From the NCBI RefSeq assembly GCF_020748185.1, contig NZ_JAHZMO010000001.1, positions 124,001-188,000 of the forward strand: DNA of 64,000 nucleotides. The letters are read 5' to 3'. The translations under genes were made by a program, and so were the position numbers. The notes below the pieces were generated by a model, which was given only the letters and a program-made list of their open reading frames with translations, had not been told where the DNA came from and did not search any database. Shown here one piece after another: positions 1-9,305 of this stretch. Each line of letters begins with the position of its first letter. The stretch's first letter is position 1. This DNA is from Terrisporobacter petrolearius (GTDB taxonomy: Bacteria; Bacillota; Clostridia; Peptostreptococcales; Peptostreptococcaceae).

Positions 1-266
1 TGAAAGAAAGTAATAGAATAAAATCTGTAGTGAACAATCTAAACTTAATAGGAGCTAAAGCTATTGAGCTAGAAGATGGAATGATAATAAAAGGTAAAAC
101 TCCTTTACAAGGTGGCAAAATACAAACGTTTAACGACCACAGAATAGCTATGTCATTTTCCATTGCAAATTTAATTAGTAATAATGAAGTAATTTTAGAT
201 AGTGACAAATGTATTGATATTTCTTTTCCAGGTTACTTTAATTTACTGAAAAAATTATCAAAATAA
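1..266 (+). CDS. aroA: 3-phosphoshikimate 1-carboxyvinyltransferase (EPSP synthase), C-terminal fragment
   Basis: The reading frame is already open at base 3 and ends at a TAA at 264-266, so only about the last 87 residues are present. Two EPSP synthase signatures are visible: KESNRI at the very start (family K-E-S/T-D/N-R-I) and the block GGKIQTFNDHRIAMS, which carries the DHR-A-M segment of the second domain. The protein ends PGYFNLLKKL, as is usual for the family. The enzyme transfers enolpyruvyl from PEP to shikimate-3-phosphate in aromatic amino acid synthesis. The rest of the gene, and any shikimate operon, lies upstream of the window. Confidence 0.93.
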   Translation, partial: KESNRIKSVVNNLNLIGAKAIELEDGMIIKGKTPLQGGKIQTFNDHRIAMSFSIANLISNNEVILDSDKCIDISFPGYFNLLKKLSK

Positions 267-276
267 TCATTATGGT

Positions 277-305
277 TTGATTTTACATAGAAATTTATGT
301 ATAAT
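277..305 (+). promoter_or_regulatory. SigA-type promoter of pduL
   Basis: TTGATT at 277-282 and TATAAT at 300-305 are separated by 17 bases, a near-consensus SigA promoter. It lies between the aroA stop and the pduL ribosome binding site (GGGAGG at 352-357), so pduL is probably transcribed on its own. Confidence 0.6.
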
Positions 306-367
306 TGAATTGCAGATAGTAATTAGAAATAATTATATACAAGAAAATTTTTGGGAGGTTATATTTC

Positions 368-931
368 ATGAAATTACCAATAGCATTATCAAATAAACAT
401 ATACATTTAAGCCAAGCTGATGTTGAAACTTTATTCGGAGCAGGATATGAATTAACTCATAAAAAGGATTTATCTCAACCAGGACAATACGCATGTGAAG
501 AAATGGTAGAAGTAGTAGGACCTAAAGGATCAACTAAAATGAGAGTTTTAGGACCAACAAGACCAGAATCTCAAGTAGAAGTATCTTTAGCAGATGCTAG
601 AGGACTAGGTTTAGCTGTTCCAGTTAGACAATCAGGAGATGTTGAAGGAACTCCAGGATGTAAATTAGTAGGACCAAAAGGTGAAGTTGAATTAGGAAGA
701 GGAGTTATTGTAGCTTCTAGACATATACATATGAGCTTAGAAGATGCTGAAAAATTCGGAGTTAAAGATAAAGATATAGTTTCAGTTCAAACTGAAGGAG
801 AAAGAGCACTTTTATTCAACAATGTATTAGTTAGAGCTAATGCTGCTTTCGCATTAGAAATGCATGTTGACTTAGAAGAAGGAAATGCTGCAGGAGTTAA
901 AAACGGAGAATTAGTAGAATTAGTTAAATAA
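368..931 (+). CDS. pduL: Phosphate propanoyltransferase / PduL-type phosphotransacylase
   Basis: A 187-residue protein. PduL enzymes interconvert acyl-CoA and acyl-phosphate and are unrelated to the Pta family. Two similar beta-barrel halves can be seen, each with a metal-binding His motif: SNKHIHLS near residues 8-15 and ASRHIHMS near 118-125, plus a late His in EMHVDLE. The N-terminus starts directly at the catalytic domain and lacks the extra encapsulation peptide of microcompartment PduL proteins. The start is supported by GGGAGG ten bases upstream. It is a single gene with its own promoter and terminator and has no microcompartment genes around it, so it is probably a housekeeping acetate/propionate-forming transacylase. 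Confidence 0.9.
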   Translation: MKLPIALSNKHIHLSQADVETLFGAGYELTHKKDLSQPGQYACEEMVEVVGPKGSTKMRVLGPTRPESQVEVSLADARGLGLAVPVRQSGDVEGTPGCKLVGPKGEVELGRGVIVASRHIHMSLEDAEKFGVKDKDIVSVQTEGERALLFNNVLVRANAAFALEMHVDLEEGNAAGVKNGELVELVK

Positions 932-945
932 TTATCAAATATTAA

Positions 946-977
946 AAAGATATGTATTTTTATACATATCTTTTTTT
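946..977 (+). terminator. Rho-independent terminator of pduL
   Basis: An 11-bp perfect stem (946-956 with 963-973) with a 6-base loop, followed by a run of T to 977. Confidence 0.85.
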
Positions 978-1376
978 GTGAAATAAAAATAAAATTTTAT
1001 TTTTATAAAATATTTACATATAAAAATGTTTAAACTAAGTAAAATAAATAATTTTTAAAATAAAATTGGCTATTTTTATATTTAATCAGTGAAATAAAAA
1101 TATTGGTTAAATAATTTAACAAATAATTTTATTTTATTCAAAAACACTTTTTTTTCATTTATTGTTAAAAACATACTTTCTTTTTTTAAGAAAAAAAATA
1201 ATTATATGTAAATATAATTGTGAAAATAAAGGAAACTCTTCTTTAAAAAAAGAATTATATGTGCTAACATAATAATGAAAGTATATTTATTAACAGCAAA
1301 ATACATTGTAAATGTAGTAATACATATTTATGACGTATACAGGAAATATTACATAATATAAAGGAGTTATATAATA
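978..1376. other. AT-rich intergenic region upstream of deoC
   Basis: About 400 bases with no open reading frame of note and extremely high A+T. I see only short A/T hairpins (for example TTCTTTTTTTAAGAA around 1178-1192 and TTCTTTAAAAAAAGAA around 1238-1253) and a ribosome binding site AAGGAG just before deoC. No convincing -35/-10 pair could be chosen in such AT-rich sequence. Confidence 0.5.
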
Positions 1377-2051
1377 ATGAAACAAAATATTGCTAATATG
1401 ATTGATCACACAGTACTTAAAGCTTTTTCAAGCAAAGAAGATGTTATAAAAGTTTGCAAAGAAGCTAAAGAACATGGATTCTTTTCAGTTTGTATAAACC
1501 CAACACATATAGAGCTTGCCAAACAAGAACTAGAAGGAAGCAAAGTAAAAGTTTGTACAGTAATAGGTTTCCCTTTAGGTGCAAACACTAGTGAAGTAAA
1601 AGCTTTTGAAACAAAAGATTCTATATCAAAAGGTGCTCATGAAGTAGATATGGTTATAAATATAGGTGCATTAAAAGACAAAAACTATGACCTTGTTTAT
1701 AAAGATATAAAAGCAGTCGTAGATGCAGCTAACAAAGAAGCATTAGTAAAAGTAATAATAGAAACTTGCTATTTAACTGATGAAGAAAAGAAAATAGCAT
1801 GTGAGTTATCAGTTAAAGCTGGAGCAGATTATGTTAAAACATCAACTGGATTTGGAACTGGCGGATCAACTCCTGAAGATATAAAATTAATGAGAGATGT
1901 AGTTGGACCAAATGTTGGAGTTAAAGCATCTGGTGGTGTAAGAACTACAGAAGATGCTATAAAAGTTATAGATGCTGGTGCATCTAGAATAGGAGCTAGT
2001 GCTTCTATATCTATAGCTACTGGTGAAAAAACAGATATTATAGGGTATTAA
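1377..2051 (+). CDS. deoC: Deoxyribose-phosphate aldolase
   Basis: A 224-residue protein of normal family length. DeoC cleaves 2-deoxyribose-5-phosphate into acetaldehyde and glyceraldehyde-3-phosphate in deoxynucleoside catabolism. Visible signatures are [10 protein letters not shown] at the N-terminus, EVDMVINIG near residues 88-96 (catalytic Asp), [10 protein letters not shown] with the conserved Lys, the Schiff-base Lys in [10 protein letters not shown], and the phosphate-binding [10 protein letters not shown]. The start ATG follows AAGGAG. No other deo genes are adjacent; long untranslated gaps on both sides suggest it is monocistronic. Confidence 0.96.
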   Translation: MKQNIANMIDHTVLKAFSSKEDVIKVCKEAKEHGFFSVCINPTHIELAKQELEGSKVKVCTVIGFPLGANTSEVKAFETKDSISKGAHEVDMVINIGALKDKNYDLVYKDIKAVVDAANKEALVKVIIETCYLTDEEKKIACELSVKAGADYVKTSTGFGTGGSTPEDIKLMRDVVGPNVGVKASGGVRTTEDAIKVIDAGASRIGASASISIATGEKTDIIGY

Positions 2052-2422
2052 AACTATTAGCTAGAATTTATCTAATTAGCAGACATTTAAAAATATATGA
2101 CAATAATTAAAGCTAAAAATATGTTATGAGGAAATTTTAACCAATAGAAACTAATGTGATTTGACTTATTATTTTATGGGTAATGTATTAAGTGTGACTT
2201 TAAAATAATAATTTTGTATTAAAAATTATTTTTTTGTTCGAATTTTGAAAATTGTCAGAATTATGAAGGACTTTAAATTATTATGCAGAATATTGTTAAT
2301 AAATGTAAAGAGTGTTTTGTAAAACAGACTAACGCTTATAGTAATGACACAATTAATAGTTTTATAAACATGCAAATATAAATTGTATAGTATTTAGGGT
2401 AAAAATAAGGAGGAAACATAAA
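2052..2422. other. Intergenic region upstream of nifJ
   Basis: About 370 bases without a gene. A TATAGT at 2386-2391 could serve as the -10 of the nifJ promoter, but no good -35 is found at the right distance. AAGGAGGAAA at 2407-2416 is the nifJ ribosome binding site. A clear terminator for deoC is not seen. Confidence 0.4.
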
Positions 2423-5400
2423 ATGGCTAAATTTATGAAAACAGTTGATGGAAATACAGCTGCTGCTCATGTTGCTTATGCATTTACAGAAGTTGCTGCT
2501 ATATATCCAATAACACCATCATCAACTATGGCTGAATTAGTTGATGAATGGTCATCTCAAGGAAGAAAAAACGTCTTTGGACAAAAAGTAAAAGTTGTTG
2601 AAATGCAATCTGAAGCAGGAGCTGCAGGAGCATTCCACGGTTCATTACAAGGTGGAGCATTAACTTCAACATTTACAGCTTCTCAAGGTTTATTATTAAT
2701 GGTACCAAATATGTATAAATGCGCTGGAGAATTATTACCAGGTGTATTCCATGTTACTGCTCGTGCACTAGCTGCTCAAGCATTATCAATATTTGGAGAC
2801 CATCAAGACGTTATGGCTGCAAGACAAACAGGTGTTGTTATGCTTGCTTCTGGTTCAGTTCAAGAAGTTGCTGATATAGCTCCAGTTGCACATATGTCTG
2901 CAGTAGAAGGATCATTACCATTTATACATTTCTTTGATGGATTCAGAACTTCACATGAAATTCAAAAAGTTGAATTAATGGAAAATGAAGATTATGAGCA
3001 ATTATTAGACAAAGATGCTGTTCAAGCATTTAGAGATAAGGCTTTATCTCCAAACCATCCAGTTACTAGAGGTACAGCTCAAAACCCTGATATATACTTC
3101 CAAACAAGAGAAGTTTCTAATAAATACTATAATGATATAGTAGGAATAGTTGAAAAAAATATGGCAAGAATGAGCGAAATAACAGGAAGAAAACATAGCT
3201 TATTTGATTACTATGGAGCAGAAGATGCTAAACATGTAGTTGTTGCTATGGGTTCTGTTACAGAAGCTTTAGAAGAAACAATAGACTACTTAAATGCTAA
3301 AGGTGAAAAACTTGGTATGATAAAAGTTCACTTATTCAGACCATTCTCAACTGAACATTTCTTAGCAGCAATGCCTAAGACTGTTGAAAGAGTATGTGTT
3401 CTTGATAGAACTAAAGAGCCAGGTGCTCCAGGTGAACCATTATACTTAGACGTAGTAAATGTACTTGCTAAATCTGATATATCTCCATTAGTAGTAGGTG
3501 GAAGATACGGACTTGGATCAAAAGATACAACTCCAACTGATTTACATGCAGTATTTGAAAACTTAAACATAGAAGAACCTAGAAATGGATTTACTATAGG
3601 TATAGTAGATGATGTAACAAATACATCTTTACCAAAAGCTACACCAATTAAAATAAAAGCTCCAGGAACAGTTAGATGTAAATTCTGGGGATTAGGATCA
3701 GATGGTACTGTTGGTGCTAATAAACAAGCAATAAAAATAATAGGTGACCACACTGACAAATATGCTCAAGCATACTTTGACTACGATTCTAAAAAATCTG
3801 GTGGTATAACAATGTCTCACTTAAGATTTGGTGATACTCCAATCAGATCTACATATCTTTTAGATGAATCTGATTATATAGCTTGTCATAACCAATCATA
3901 TGTTTACAAATATGATTTATTACAAGGACTAAAAAAAGGTGGTACATTCGTACTTAACACTATATGGGATCAAGAAGGATTAGAAGCTCATCTTCCTGCA
4001 GAAATGAAAAAATATATAGCAGAAAATGAAATAGAATTCTATACAATAAATGCTGTTAAAATAGGTCAAGAAATAGGTCTTGGAAATAGAATAAACATGA
4101 TATGTCAATCTGCATTCTTCAAATTAGCTGATATAATACCAGTTGATGATGCTGTTAAATATCTAAAGGATTCTATAGTAAAGGCTTATGGTAAAAAAGG
4201 TGAAAAAATAGTTAACATGAACTACCAAGCTGTTGATGCAGGTATAAACTCATTAGTTAAAGTAGAAGTTCCAGCTTCTTGGGCAAATGCTACTGACGAT
4301 GAAGCAGCAGCAACTTGTGAAGAACCAGCATTCATAAAAGATATATTAAGACCAATGAGTGGACAAAAAGGTAATGATTTACCAGTAAGTACATTCTTAG
4401 GATATGAAGATGGTACATTCCCATGTGGTACTGCAGCTTATGAAAAACGTGGTATAGCTGTAAATGTTCCAGAATGGATTACAGAAAACTGTATACAATG
4501 TAATAGATGTTCATTCATATGTCCTCATGCTTGTATAAGACCAGTTCTTGTAACAGAAGAAGAATTAGCTAATGCTCCAGAGGCATTCAAAACTAAAAAA
4601 GCTATAGGTAAAGGACTTGAAGGATTACAATATAGAATACAAGTATCTCCAATGGACTGTACAGGATGTGGAAACTGTGCTGACGTATGTCCAGCTAAAG
4701 AAAAAGCTTTAGTTATGGAACCTTTCGATACTCAAGAAGTAGAAGCTGAAAACTGGGCTTATGCAGTTGATACTGACAAAGTTGCTCCAAAAGGTGATGT
4801 AATGAACGTAAACTCTGTTAAAGGTTCTCAATTTAGACAACCATTAATGGAATTCTCAGGAGCTTGTGCAGGATGTGGAGAAACTGCATACATCAAACTT
4901 GTAACTCAATTATTTGGAGATAGAATGATGATAGCTAATGCTACGGGATGTTCTTCTATTTGGGGAGGATCTGCTCCATCAACTCCATATACTTGCAACC
5001 ACGAAGGTAAAGGTCCATCTTGGGCAAACTCATTATTCGAAGATAATGCTGAGTATGGATTAGGACAACATTTAGCTGTTGAACAAATAAGAGGTAAATT
5101 AGTTGAAGATATACAAAAACTTGCTGCAAATCCTTGTTGTGAAGAAGGTGCAGTAGTATTCAATAACTGGTTAGAAACTAAAGATAACAGTGAAGCTTCT
5201 GTTAAAGCAAGTAAAGCTGTTGTTGAATTAATAAATAAAGCTGAACCAAAAGATGAAGAAACTAAAGCATTAATTGAATCTGTTAAATCAAGACAAGATT
5301 ACTTGGCTAAGAGATCTCAATGGATACTTGGTGGAGATGGTTGGGCTTATGATATAGGATATGGTGGACTTGATCATGTTCTTGCATCAGGAGAAAATGT

Positions 5401-5956
5401 AAATGTTCTTGTATTTGATACAGAAATTTACTCTAACACTGGTGGTCAATCTTCAAAATCTACTCCAGTTGCTGCTATGGCTAAATTCGCTGCTGCTGGT
5501 AAGAGATCTAGAAAGAAAGACCTTGGTATGATGGCTATGAGTTATGGTAATGTATACGTTGCTCAAGTTGCTATAGGCGCTGATTACAACCAATTTGTAA
5601 AAGCAGTTGTAGAAGCTGAAGCTTATGATGGACCATCTCTAATCATATGCTATGCTCCATGTATATCTCATGGATTAAAAGAAGGTATGGGAAGAAGTGT
5701 AGCTAACGAAGAACAAGCTGTTAAAGCTGGATACTGGCATTTATACAGACATAACCCAACTCTTAGAGCTGAAGGTAAGAATCCATTCTCACTTGACTCT
5801 AAAGAGCCAACAGAAAGCTTCAGAGATTTCTTAATGAAACAAGTAAGATATTCTGCTATAGCTAAACAATTCCCAGATGAAGCAGAACAATTATTCACAA
5901 TGGCTGAAGAATCTGCTAAAGATAGATTAGATAGCTACAAAAGATTAGCTGACTAA
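2423..5956 (+). CDS. nifJ: Pyruvate:ferredoxin (flavodoxin) oxidoreductase, single-chain
   Basis: A 1177-residue protein, the usual length of homodimeric clostridial PFOR. It oxidises pyruvate with CoA to acetyl-CoA and CO2 and reduces ferredoxin, the main energy reaction of pyruvate in anaerobes. In order: N-terminal pyrimidine-binding domain (YPITPSSTMAE), the CoA-binding middle region, two ferredoxin clusters (CIQCNRCSFICPHAC near 690 and CTGCGNCADVCP near 745), the proximal cluster Cys pair CAGCGE near 815, and the TPP domain (GDGWAYDIGYGG near 971 and a later NTGGQSS). It has a strong ribosome binding site and its own terminator. Codon use is that of a highly expressed gene. Confidence 0.98.
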   Translation: MAKFMKTVDGNTAAAHVAYAFTEVAAIYPITPSSTMAELVDEWSSQGRKNVFGQKVKVVEMQSEAGAAGAFHGSLQGGALTSTFTASQGLLLMVPNMYKCAGELLPGVFHVTARALAAQALSIFGDHQDVMAARQTGVVMLASGSVQEVADIAPVAHMSAVEGSLPFIHFFDGFRTSHEIQKVELMENEDYEQLLDKDAVQAFRDKALSPNHPVTRGTAQNPDIYFQTREVSNKYYNDIVGIVEKNMARMSEITGRKHSLFDYYGAEDAKHVVVAMGSVTEALEETIDYLNAKGEKLGMIKVHLFRPFSTEHFLAAMPKTVERVCVLDRTKEPGAPGEPLYLDVVNVLAKSDISPLVVGGRYGLGSKDTTPTDLHAVFENLNIEEPRNGFTIGIVDDVTNTSLPKATPIKIKAPGTVRCKFWGLGSDGTVGANKQAIKIIGDHTDKYAQAYFDYDSKKSGGITMSHLRFGDTPIRSTYLLDESDYIACHNQSYVYKYDLLQGLKKGGTFVLNTIWDQEGLEAHLPAEMKKYIAENEIEFYTINAVKIGQEIGLGNRINMICQSAFFKLADIIPVDDAVKYLKDSIVKAYGKKGEKIVNMNYQAVDAGINSLVKVEVPASWANATDDEAAATCEEPAFIKDILRPMSGQKGNDLPVSTFLGYEDGTFPCGTAAYEKRGIAVNVPEWITENCIQCNRCSFICPHACIRPVLVTEEELANAPEAFKTKKAIGKGLEGLQYRIQVSPMDCTGCGNCADVCPAKEKALVMEPFDTQEVEAENWAYAVDTDKVAPKGDVMNVNSVKGSQFRQPLMEFSGACAGCGETAYIKLVTQLFGDRMMIANATGCSSIWGGSAPSTPYTCNHEGKGPSWANSLFEDNAEYGLGQHLAVEQIRGKLVEDIQKLAANPCCEEGAVVFNNWLETKDNSEASVKASKAVVELINKAEPKDEETKALIESVKSRQDYLAKRSQWILGGDGWAYDIGYGGLDHVLASGENVNVLVFDTEIYSNTGGQSSKSTPVAAMAKFAAAGKRSRKKDLGMMAMSYGNVYVAQVAIGADYNQFVKAVVEAEAYDGPSLIICYAPCISHGLKEGMGRSVANEEQAVKAGYWHLYRHNPTLRAEGKNPFSLDSKEPTESFRDFLMKQVRYSAIAKQFPDEAEQLFTMAEESAKDRLDSYKRLAD

Positions 5957-5991
5957 TATAAATTTAAAATTTAATTAATTTATATAAAAAG

Positions 5992-6024
5992 AAATGGTGG
6001 ATTATTTTAATCCACCATTTTTAT
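5992..6024 (+). terminator. Rho-independent terminator of nifJ
   Basis: A 13-bp perfect stem (5992-6004 with 6008-6020), a 3-base loop and a T-rich tail. Confidence 0.9.
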
Positions 6025-6133
6025 TTGAAAATTATTAAAGAGCAAATCTATGAATTTTAAATAATACAATATTGTAATATTATGCAATTAAAAACTATCA
6101 TATAATATATTTATGATAAAGGGAGGGAATATT

Positions 6134-6958
6134 ATGTGGATTAGAAGTGAATTGAAAGAACGAGGAAAAATTACTTTTAAAAGATTTTATTGGAAAGCAG
6201 TGCTAGTATGCTTTATATGTTTATTATTAAGTGGAGGTTTAGGAAGCGGAGCTGGCAGCCGAGTAAGCGATACTTACGATTCATTTATGCATAATGATTA
6301 TAATTATACAGATGATGATTATTATGGCGATGAAAAATATTATTATGATGAAGATTTAGATCAAGAAGCATCAGATTCTTTTAATGTAGTAGAGGAATTC
6401 TTTGCTAGTGGATTCTTTTTATTATTTATAGGAATATTTATAATTATTTTTATCGTACTATTTATTATTAAACTACTAATTGTTTATCCAATAGAAATAG
6501 GTAAAAATAATTTCTTTATGGGAATCAGAGAAGAAGAAAAAACATTAGATAGCTTAATTTTTATTTATAAAAGTGGTCAACTTAAAAATACTATATTTAC
6601 AATGTTTATGAAAGGTTTATTCCAGTTTTTATGGTCATTGTTATTTGTAATTCCAGGAATAATAAAAGCCTATGAATATAGAATGATACCATATATATTA
6701 TGCGAAAATCCAGATATAAGCAGACAAAGAGCTTTTGAAATAAGTAAAAGAATGATGAAGGGTAATAAGTGGAATACTTTTGTATTGGATTTATCTTTCT
6801 TAGGATGGGAGATATTATCAGGTATTACTATAGGTATACTTGGTATCTTTTATGTTAATCCTTATGTACAAAGTACAAATGCGGAATTATATGCTTATCT
6901 TAGAGAAGATGCTCTTAAAAATGGATATGTTAGTAGTAGTGAATTAATAGGATTCTAA
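6134..6958 (+). CDS. DUF975 family integral membrane protein
   Basis: A 274-residue membrane protein. The ATG at 6134 is chosen over an in-frame ATG at 6113 because AAAGGGAGGG sits just before it. A first hydrophobic segment spans about residues 21-38; then comes an unusual Asp/Tyr-rich stretch (about 48-80), then several more membrane segments (about 93-118, 165-185 and 225-245). The R-x-x-AFEISKRMMKGNKW region and the C-terminal PYVQSTNAELYAYLR segment are typical of the DUF975 family, whose function is unknown. It is followed by an ATPase gene 22 bases later, probably cotranscribed. Confidence 0.8.
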   Translation: MWIRSELKERGKITFKRFYWKAVLVCFICLLLSGGLGSGAGSRVSDTYDSFMHNDYNYTDDDYYGDEKYYYDEDLDQEASDSFNVVEEFFASGFFLLFIGIFIIIFIVLFIIKLLIVYPIEIGKNNFFMGIREEEKTLDSLIFIYKSGQLKNTIFTMFMKGLFQFLWSLLFVIPGIIKAYEYRMIPYILCENPDISRQRAFEISKRMMKGNKWNTFVLDLSFLGWEILSGITIGILGIFYVNPYVQSTNAELYAYLREDALKNGYVSSSELIGF

Positions 6959-6980
6959 TATATTGAAAGGTAAATGTGAA

Positions 6981-7739
6981 ATGGAAGAAATAAATTATAA
7001 TACTTTTATAAGAGAAGTGATAATTAATAAAGAAAAGATGGAAAATATTAATGAATATCCTTTCTCATTGCCTATAATAAAGCATTTAGAAAGATTAAAA
7101 ATGAATCCAAAAGTTACTTTTATTGTAGGAGAAAACGGTAGTGGAAAATCAACTTTATTGGAAGCTATAGCTGTAGCATATGGGTTTAATCCAGAAGGTG
7201 GTACCAAAAACTTTAATTTTTATACAAAAAATAGTCACTCCATACTTTACGAATATATTACCTTAGTAAAAGGAATAAAAATCCCAAAAGATGGATTCTT
7301 CTTGAGAGCAGAGTCGATGTATAATTTGGCTACAAATATAGATGAGCTAGATAGTGTTAGTGGCCTAGGTGCTAAGGTGATTGATTCATATGGAGGCAAA
7401 TCCCTTCATGATCAATCTCATGGAGAATCATTTTTCTCTGTAATGTTAAATAGATTTTCAAAAAATGGTATCTATATTCTTGATGAGCCAGAAGCAGCTC
7501 TGTCTCCATGTAGACAAATGTCAATGCTTACTAGGATAAATGAATTAGTAAAAGAAAATTGTCAATTTATTATAAGTACTCATTCACCCATACTTATGGC
7601 TTATCCTGACTCTACAATATATGAAATTAAAGATAACAAAATTAGAGAAGTAAATGTAGAGGAAACGGATCATTTTCAAATAACAAAATCATTTTTAAAT
7701 AGTAAAGAAAAGTTTTTAAATATTTTATTAAATGACTAA
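6981..7739 (+). CDS. ABC/AAA-type predicted ATPase (COG3910-like)
   Basis: A soluble 252-residue single-domain ATPase. The ATG at 6981 is preferred to an upstream in-frame TTG at 6963 because AAAGG (6966-6970) precedes it. Walker A is GENGSGKST near residues 50-58; the signature-like SHGES lies near 149, followed by Walker B YILDEPEAALS near 165-175 and a late STHSP switch histidine. The family is widespread in bacteria, is related to ABC/SMC heads, and has no established substrate. There is no permease nearby apart from the DUF975 protein. It ends at a shared convergent terminator. Confidence 0.8.
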   Translation: MEEINYNTFIREVIINKEKMENINEYPFSLPIIKHLERLKMNPKVTFIVGENGSGKSTLLEAIAVAYGFNPEGGTKNFNFYTKNSHSILYEYITLVKGIKIPKDGFFLRAESMYNLATNIDELDSVSGLGAKVIDSYGGKSLHDQSHGESFFSVMLNRFSKNGIYILDEPEAALSPCRQMSMLTRINELVKENCQFIISTHSPILMAYPDSTIYEIKDNKIREVNVEETDHFQITKSFLNSKEKFLNILLND

Positions 7740-7750
7740 AATAAAAACTA

Positions 7751-8090
7751 CTATATAATAAAAATACCAACTATATAAGATGATATAGTTGGTATTTTTA
7801 TTTCTAAGATCATTTCTATAAAGTAAGTGATTGACCATATAAGCCAAACTACAATACTAAACTTATGGAATGTTTCTTTTTTATTTTCATCGTTTTTATG
7901 TAATACCCATGTTGCCCAAACAGCATGGAACAACATAAGGACAATTGCTAGAAATTCAGTAATTCCGTGTAACGTTAGTCCCATAGCACTCATCGTATCA
8001 GCACCTGATTTGGCTATTTTACTCATAGTTAACAATTGTATCATATATTAAACCTAGCCAAAATATAATTACATGGTTTTTCTTAGCTTT
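7751..8090 (-). pseudogene. Broken hsmA-like (TIGR03987 family) membrane protein gene
   Basis: On the minus strand, 8044 to 7751 reads as 97 residues including SKIAKSGAD, LHGITEFLAIVLMLFHAVWATWVL and FHKFSIVVWLIW, the C-terminal two thirds of an HsmA-like four-helix membrane protein. The missing upstream part (KAKKNHVIIFWLGLIYDTIV) is present just before it, 8090 to about 8031, but in another frame, and that frame meets stops on both sides. The first helix is absent or unrecognisable. The 3' end also reads through the terminator hairpin. In C. difficile HsmA acts in haem tolerance. I infer a decaying gene; a sequencing error cannot be excluded for the frame break but would not restore the lost N-terminus. 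Confidence 0.7.
7761..7803. terminator. Bidirectional terminator
   Basis: A 16-bp stem, 7761-7776 with 7783-7798, flanked by A and T runs so that it can work on both strands. It separates the ATPase gene (+) from the hsmA-like remnant and DUF3793 gene (-). The minus-strand reading frame of the remnant runs through it. Confidence 0.88.
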
Positions 8091-8184
8091 TTACGTAATC
8101 AGCCCTTTTTAGTCGCCTGACTATCCTGGATATTGTACCTTTAGCTAAGTACGTTTTTTGTCAATAACTTATATTTAGATTATT

Positions 8185-8733
8185 TTAACTATGAATTAAC
8201 ATTTCTAATGAATAATTATTCTCATAAAGATAAGTAAATAGTTGAGTATATTTTTTAAAAATTTTAAATTTATTGCTACAAAATTCAACATCATTATAAA
8301 CTTTCCAACAACCACAAATTTTAAAATTATTTCCTTTATATTTAATAAAATCTTTTACATCATTTAAAGGATAGCCTAAAAAAACGCCAACTTCATGAGG
8401 TGTTTTATGAAAAAGTTCAAATCTGTATTTTAAGTGGTAAATGTAGCTATCCATATTAATATCTTTATATCCATAAGTACTTAAAAAATCTGTAACGCTT
8501 TTATCTTTTAAAGCATTGAGAAGCAGTTTTGATCTATAAATGTAAATTAAATCATATTTTTCGCAAGTATAAATAATCTCTAAGTATACGTCTAAAGAAT
8601 TTAAAAGCCGATTATAATTTATAATTTGAGTATTTATATTAAATTTATTGTCTTTGTAAACCTTAAATAAGCTACCTATTTTTACTCCGGCTAAAGTTGG
8701 TGAAGCATATTTTATTAATAATTTATCTATCAT
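8185..8733 (-). CDS. DUF3793 family protein
   Basis: A 182-residue soluble protein. The C-terminal half carries the features I associate with DUF3793: PHEVGVFLGYPLNDVKDFI, then CGCWKVYND, then a KYTQLFTYLYENNYSLEMLI tail. The function of the family is unknown; members often sit beside iron uptake and flavodoxin genes. AAGGA lies nine bases before the ATG. The gene points away from the DUF2325 gene, and the interval between them holds a perfect Fur box, so iron-controlled expression is likely. The hsmA-like remnant lies downstream on the same strand. Confidence 0.78.
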   Translation of the reverse strand: MIDKLLIKYASPTLAGVKIGSLFKVYKDNKFNINTQIINYNRLLNSLDVYLEIIYTCEKYDLIYIYRSKLLLNALKDKSVTDFLSTYGYKDINMDSYIYHLKYRFELFHKTPHEVGVFLGYPLNDVKDFIKYKGNNFKICGCWKVYNDVEFCSNKFKIFKKYTQLFTYLYENNYSLEMLIHS

Positions 8734-8836
8734 TTAAAATCATTCCTTAAAAGTTATATAGTTTTATTATTCTTATAAAATAGTTAATCTATAAATGTAT
8801 TTTTTATGTAAAATCTGTAAAAATAACCTGTATTTC

Positions 8837-8895
8837 TTGACAGATTGGAAATGAAATGGTATTCTTATTATAAATATTAATGATAATCATTATCA
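8837..8895 (+). promoter_or_regulatory. SigA promoter with Fur box upstream of DUF2325 gene
   Basis: TTGACA at 8837-8842 and TATTCT at 8860-8865 have 17-base spacing. TGATAATCATTATCA at 8881-8895 is a perfect 7-1-7 inverted repeat of the classical Fur operator, placed just after the expected transcription start. It may also serve the divergent DUF3793 gene. Confidence 0.85.
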
Positions 8896-8920
8896 ATTAT
8901 CTAGGGAGGATGGAAGATAA

Positions 8921-9259
8921 ATGACTTTATTGGTAGTAGGTGGAAATGAAAGAATGAAGAGAGATTATATTAATTTAGGAAAAGAAAAAGGATACAAAAC
9001 AAAAGTAATACTAAATATGTCATCAAAAGCTCTTAAGGATTTTGGAAGTCCAAATGCAGTTGTAATGTTTACTTCGACGGTATCTCATAAATTAAAAACT
9101 GTAGTGGAAACTCAAGCTAAGAAAAAAAATATACCTGTGATAAGACATTACAACAACAGTAAAGTATCTTTTTTAGAATGTCTTGATAAAGTAGATGAAT
9201 GTAATGGAGAATGTTCATCATGTAAATATAATTTTAAAAAAACCAAGAACATTATATAA
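8921..9259 (+). CDS. DUF2325 domain protein
   Basis: A 112-residue small protein with a Rossmann-like start (LLVVGGNERMKRDY) and the alternating strand/helix pattern of DUF2325, ending in a Cys cluster CNGECSSCKYN near residues 94-104 that could bind a metal. The start follows GGGAGGATGG. It is directly behind a Fur-box promoter and precedes the feo operon, which suggests a role in iron-limited conditions. The molecular function of the family is not known. Confidence 0.8.
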   Translation: MTLLVVGGNERMKRDYINLGKEKGYKTKVILNMSSKALKDFGSPNAVVMFTSTVSHKLKTVVETQAKKKNIPVIRHYNNSKVSFLECLDKVDECNGECSSCKYNFKKTKNII

Positions 9260-9305
9260 AATACATAAGAAAAACATAAATGCTATTACAGGTATTTTTT
9301 AATAA

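Noticed and set aside
1104-1122. Rex-like redox operator upstream of deoC
   Set aside because: TGGTTAA and TTAACAA are spaced by five bases, not four, with one mismatch, and deoC is not a usual Rex target.
2291-2310. Rex-like half site upstream of nifJ
   Set aside because: TTGTTAA is present but the second half does not match.
3328-3759. Long open frames on the strand opposite nifJ, fliC, fliF, fliK and the MCP genes
   Set aside because: They mirror strongly coding plus-strand frames, have no ribosome binding sites and encode low-complexity sequence; they are shadows.
7827-8051. A 74-codon plus-strand frame over the hsmA remnant
   Set aside because: It is antisense to recognisable HsmA-like sequence and lacks a ribosome binding site.
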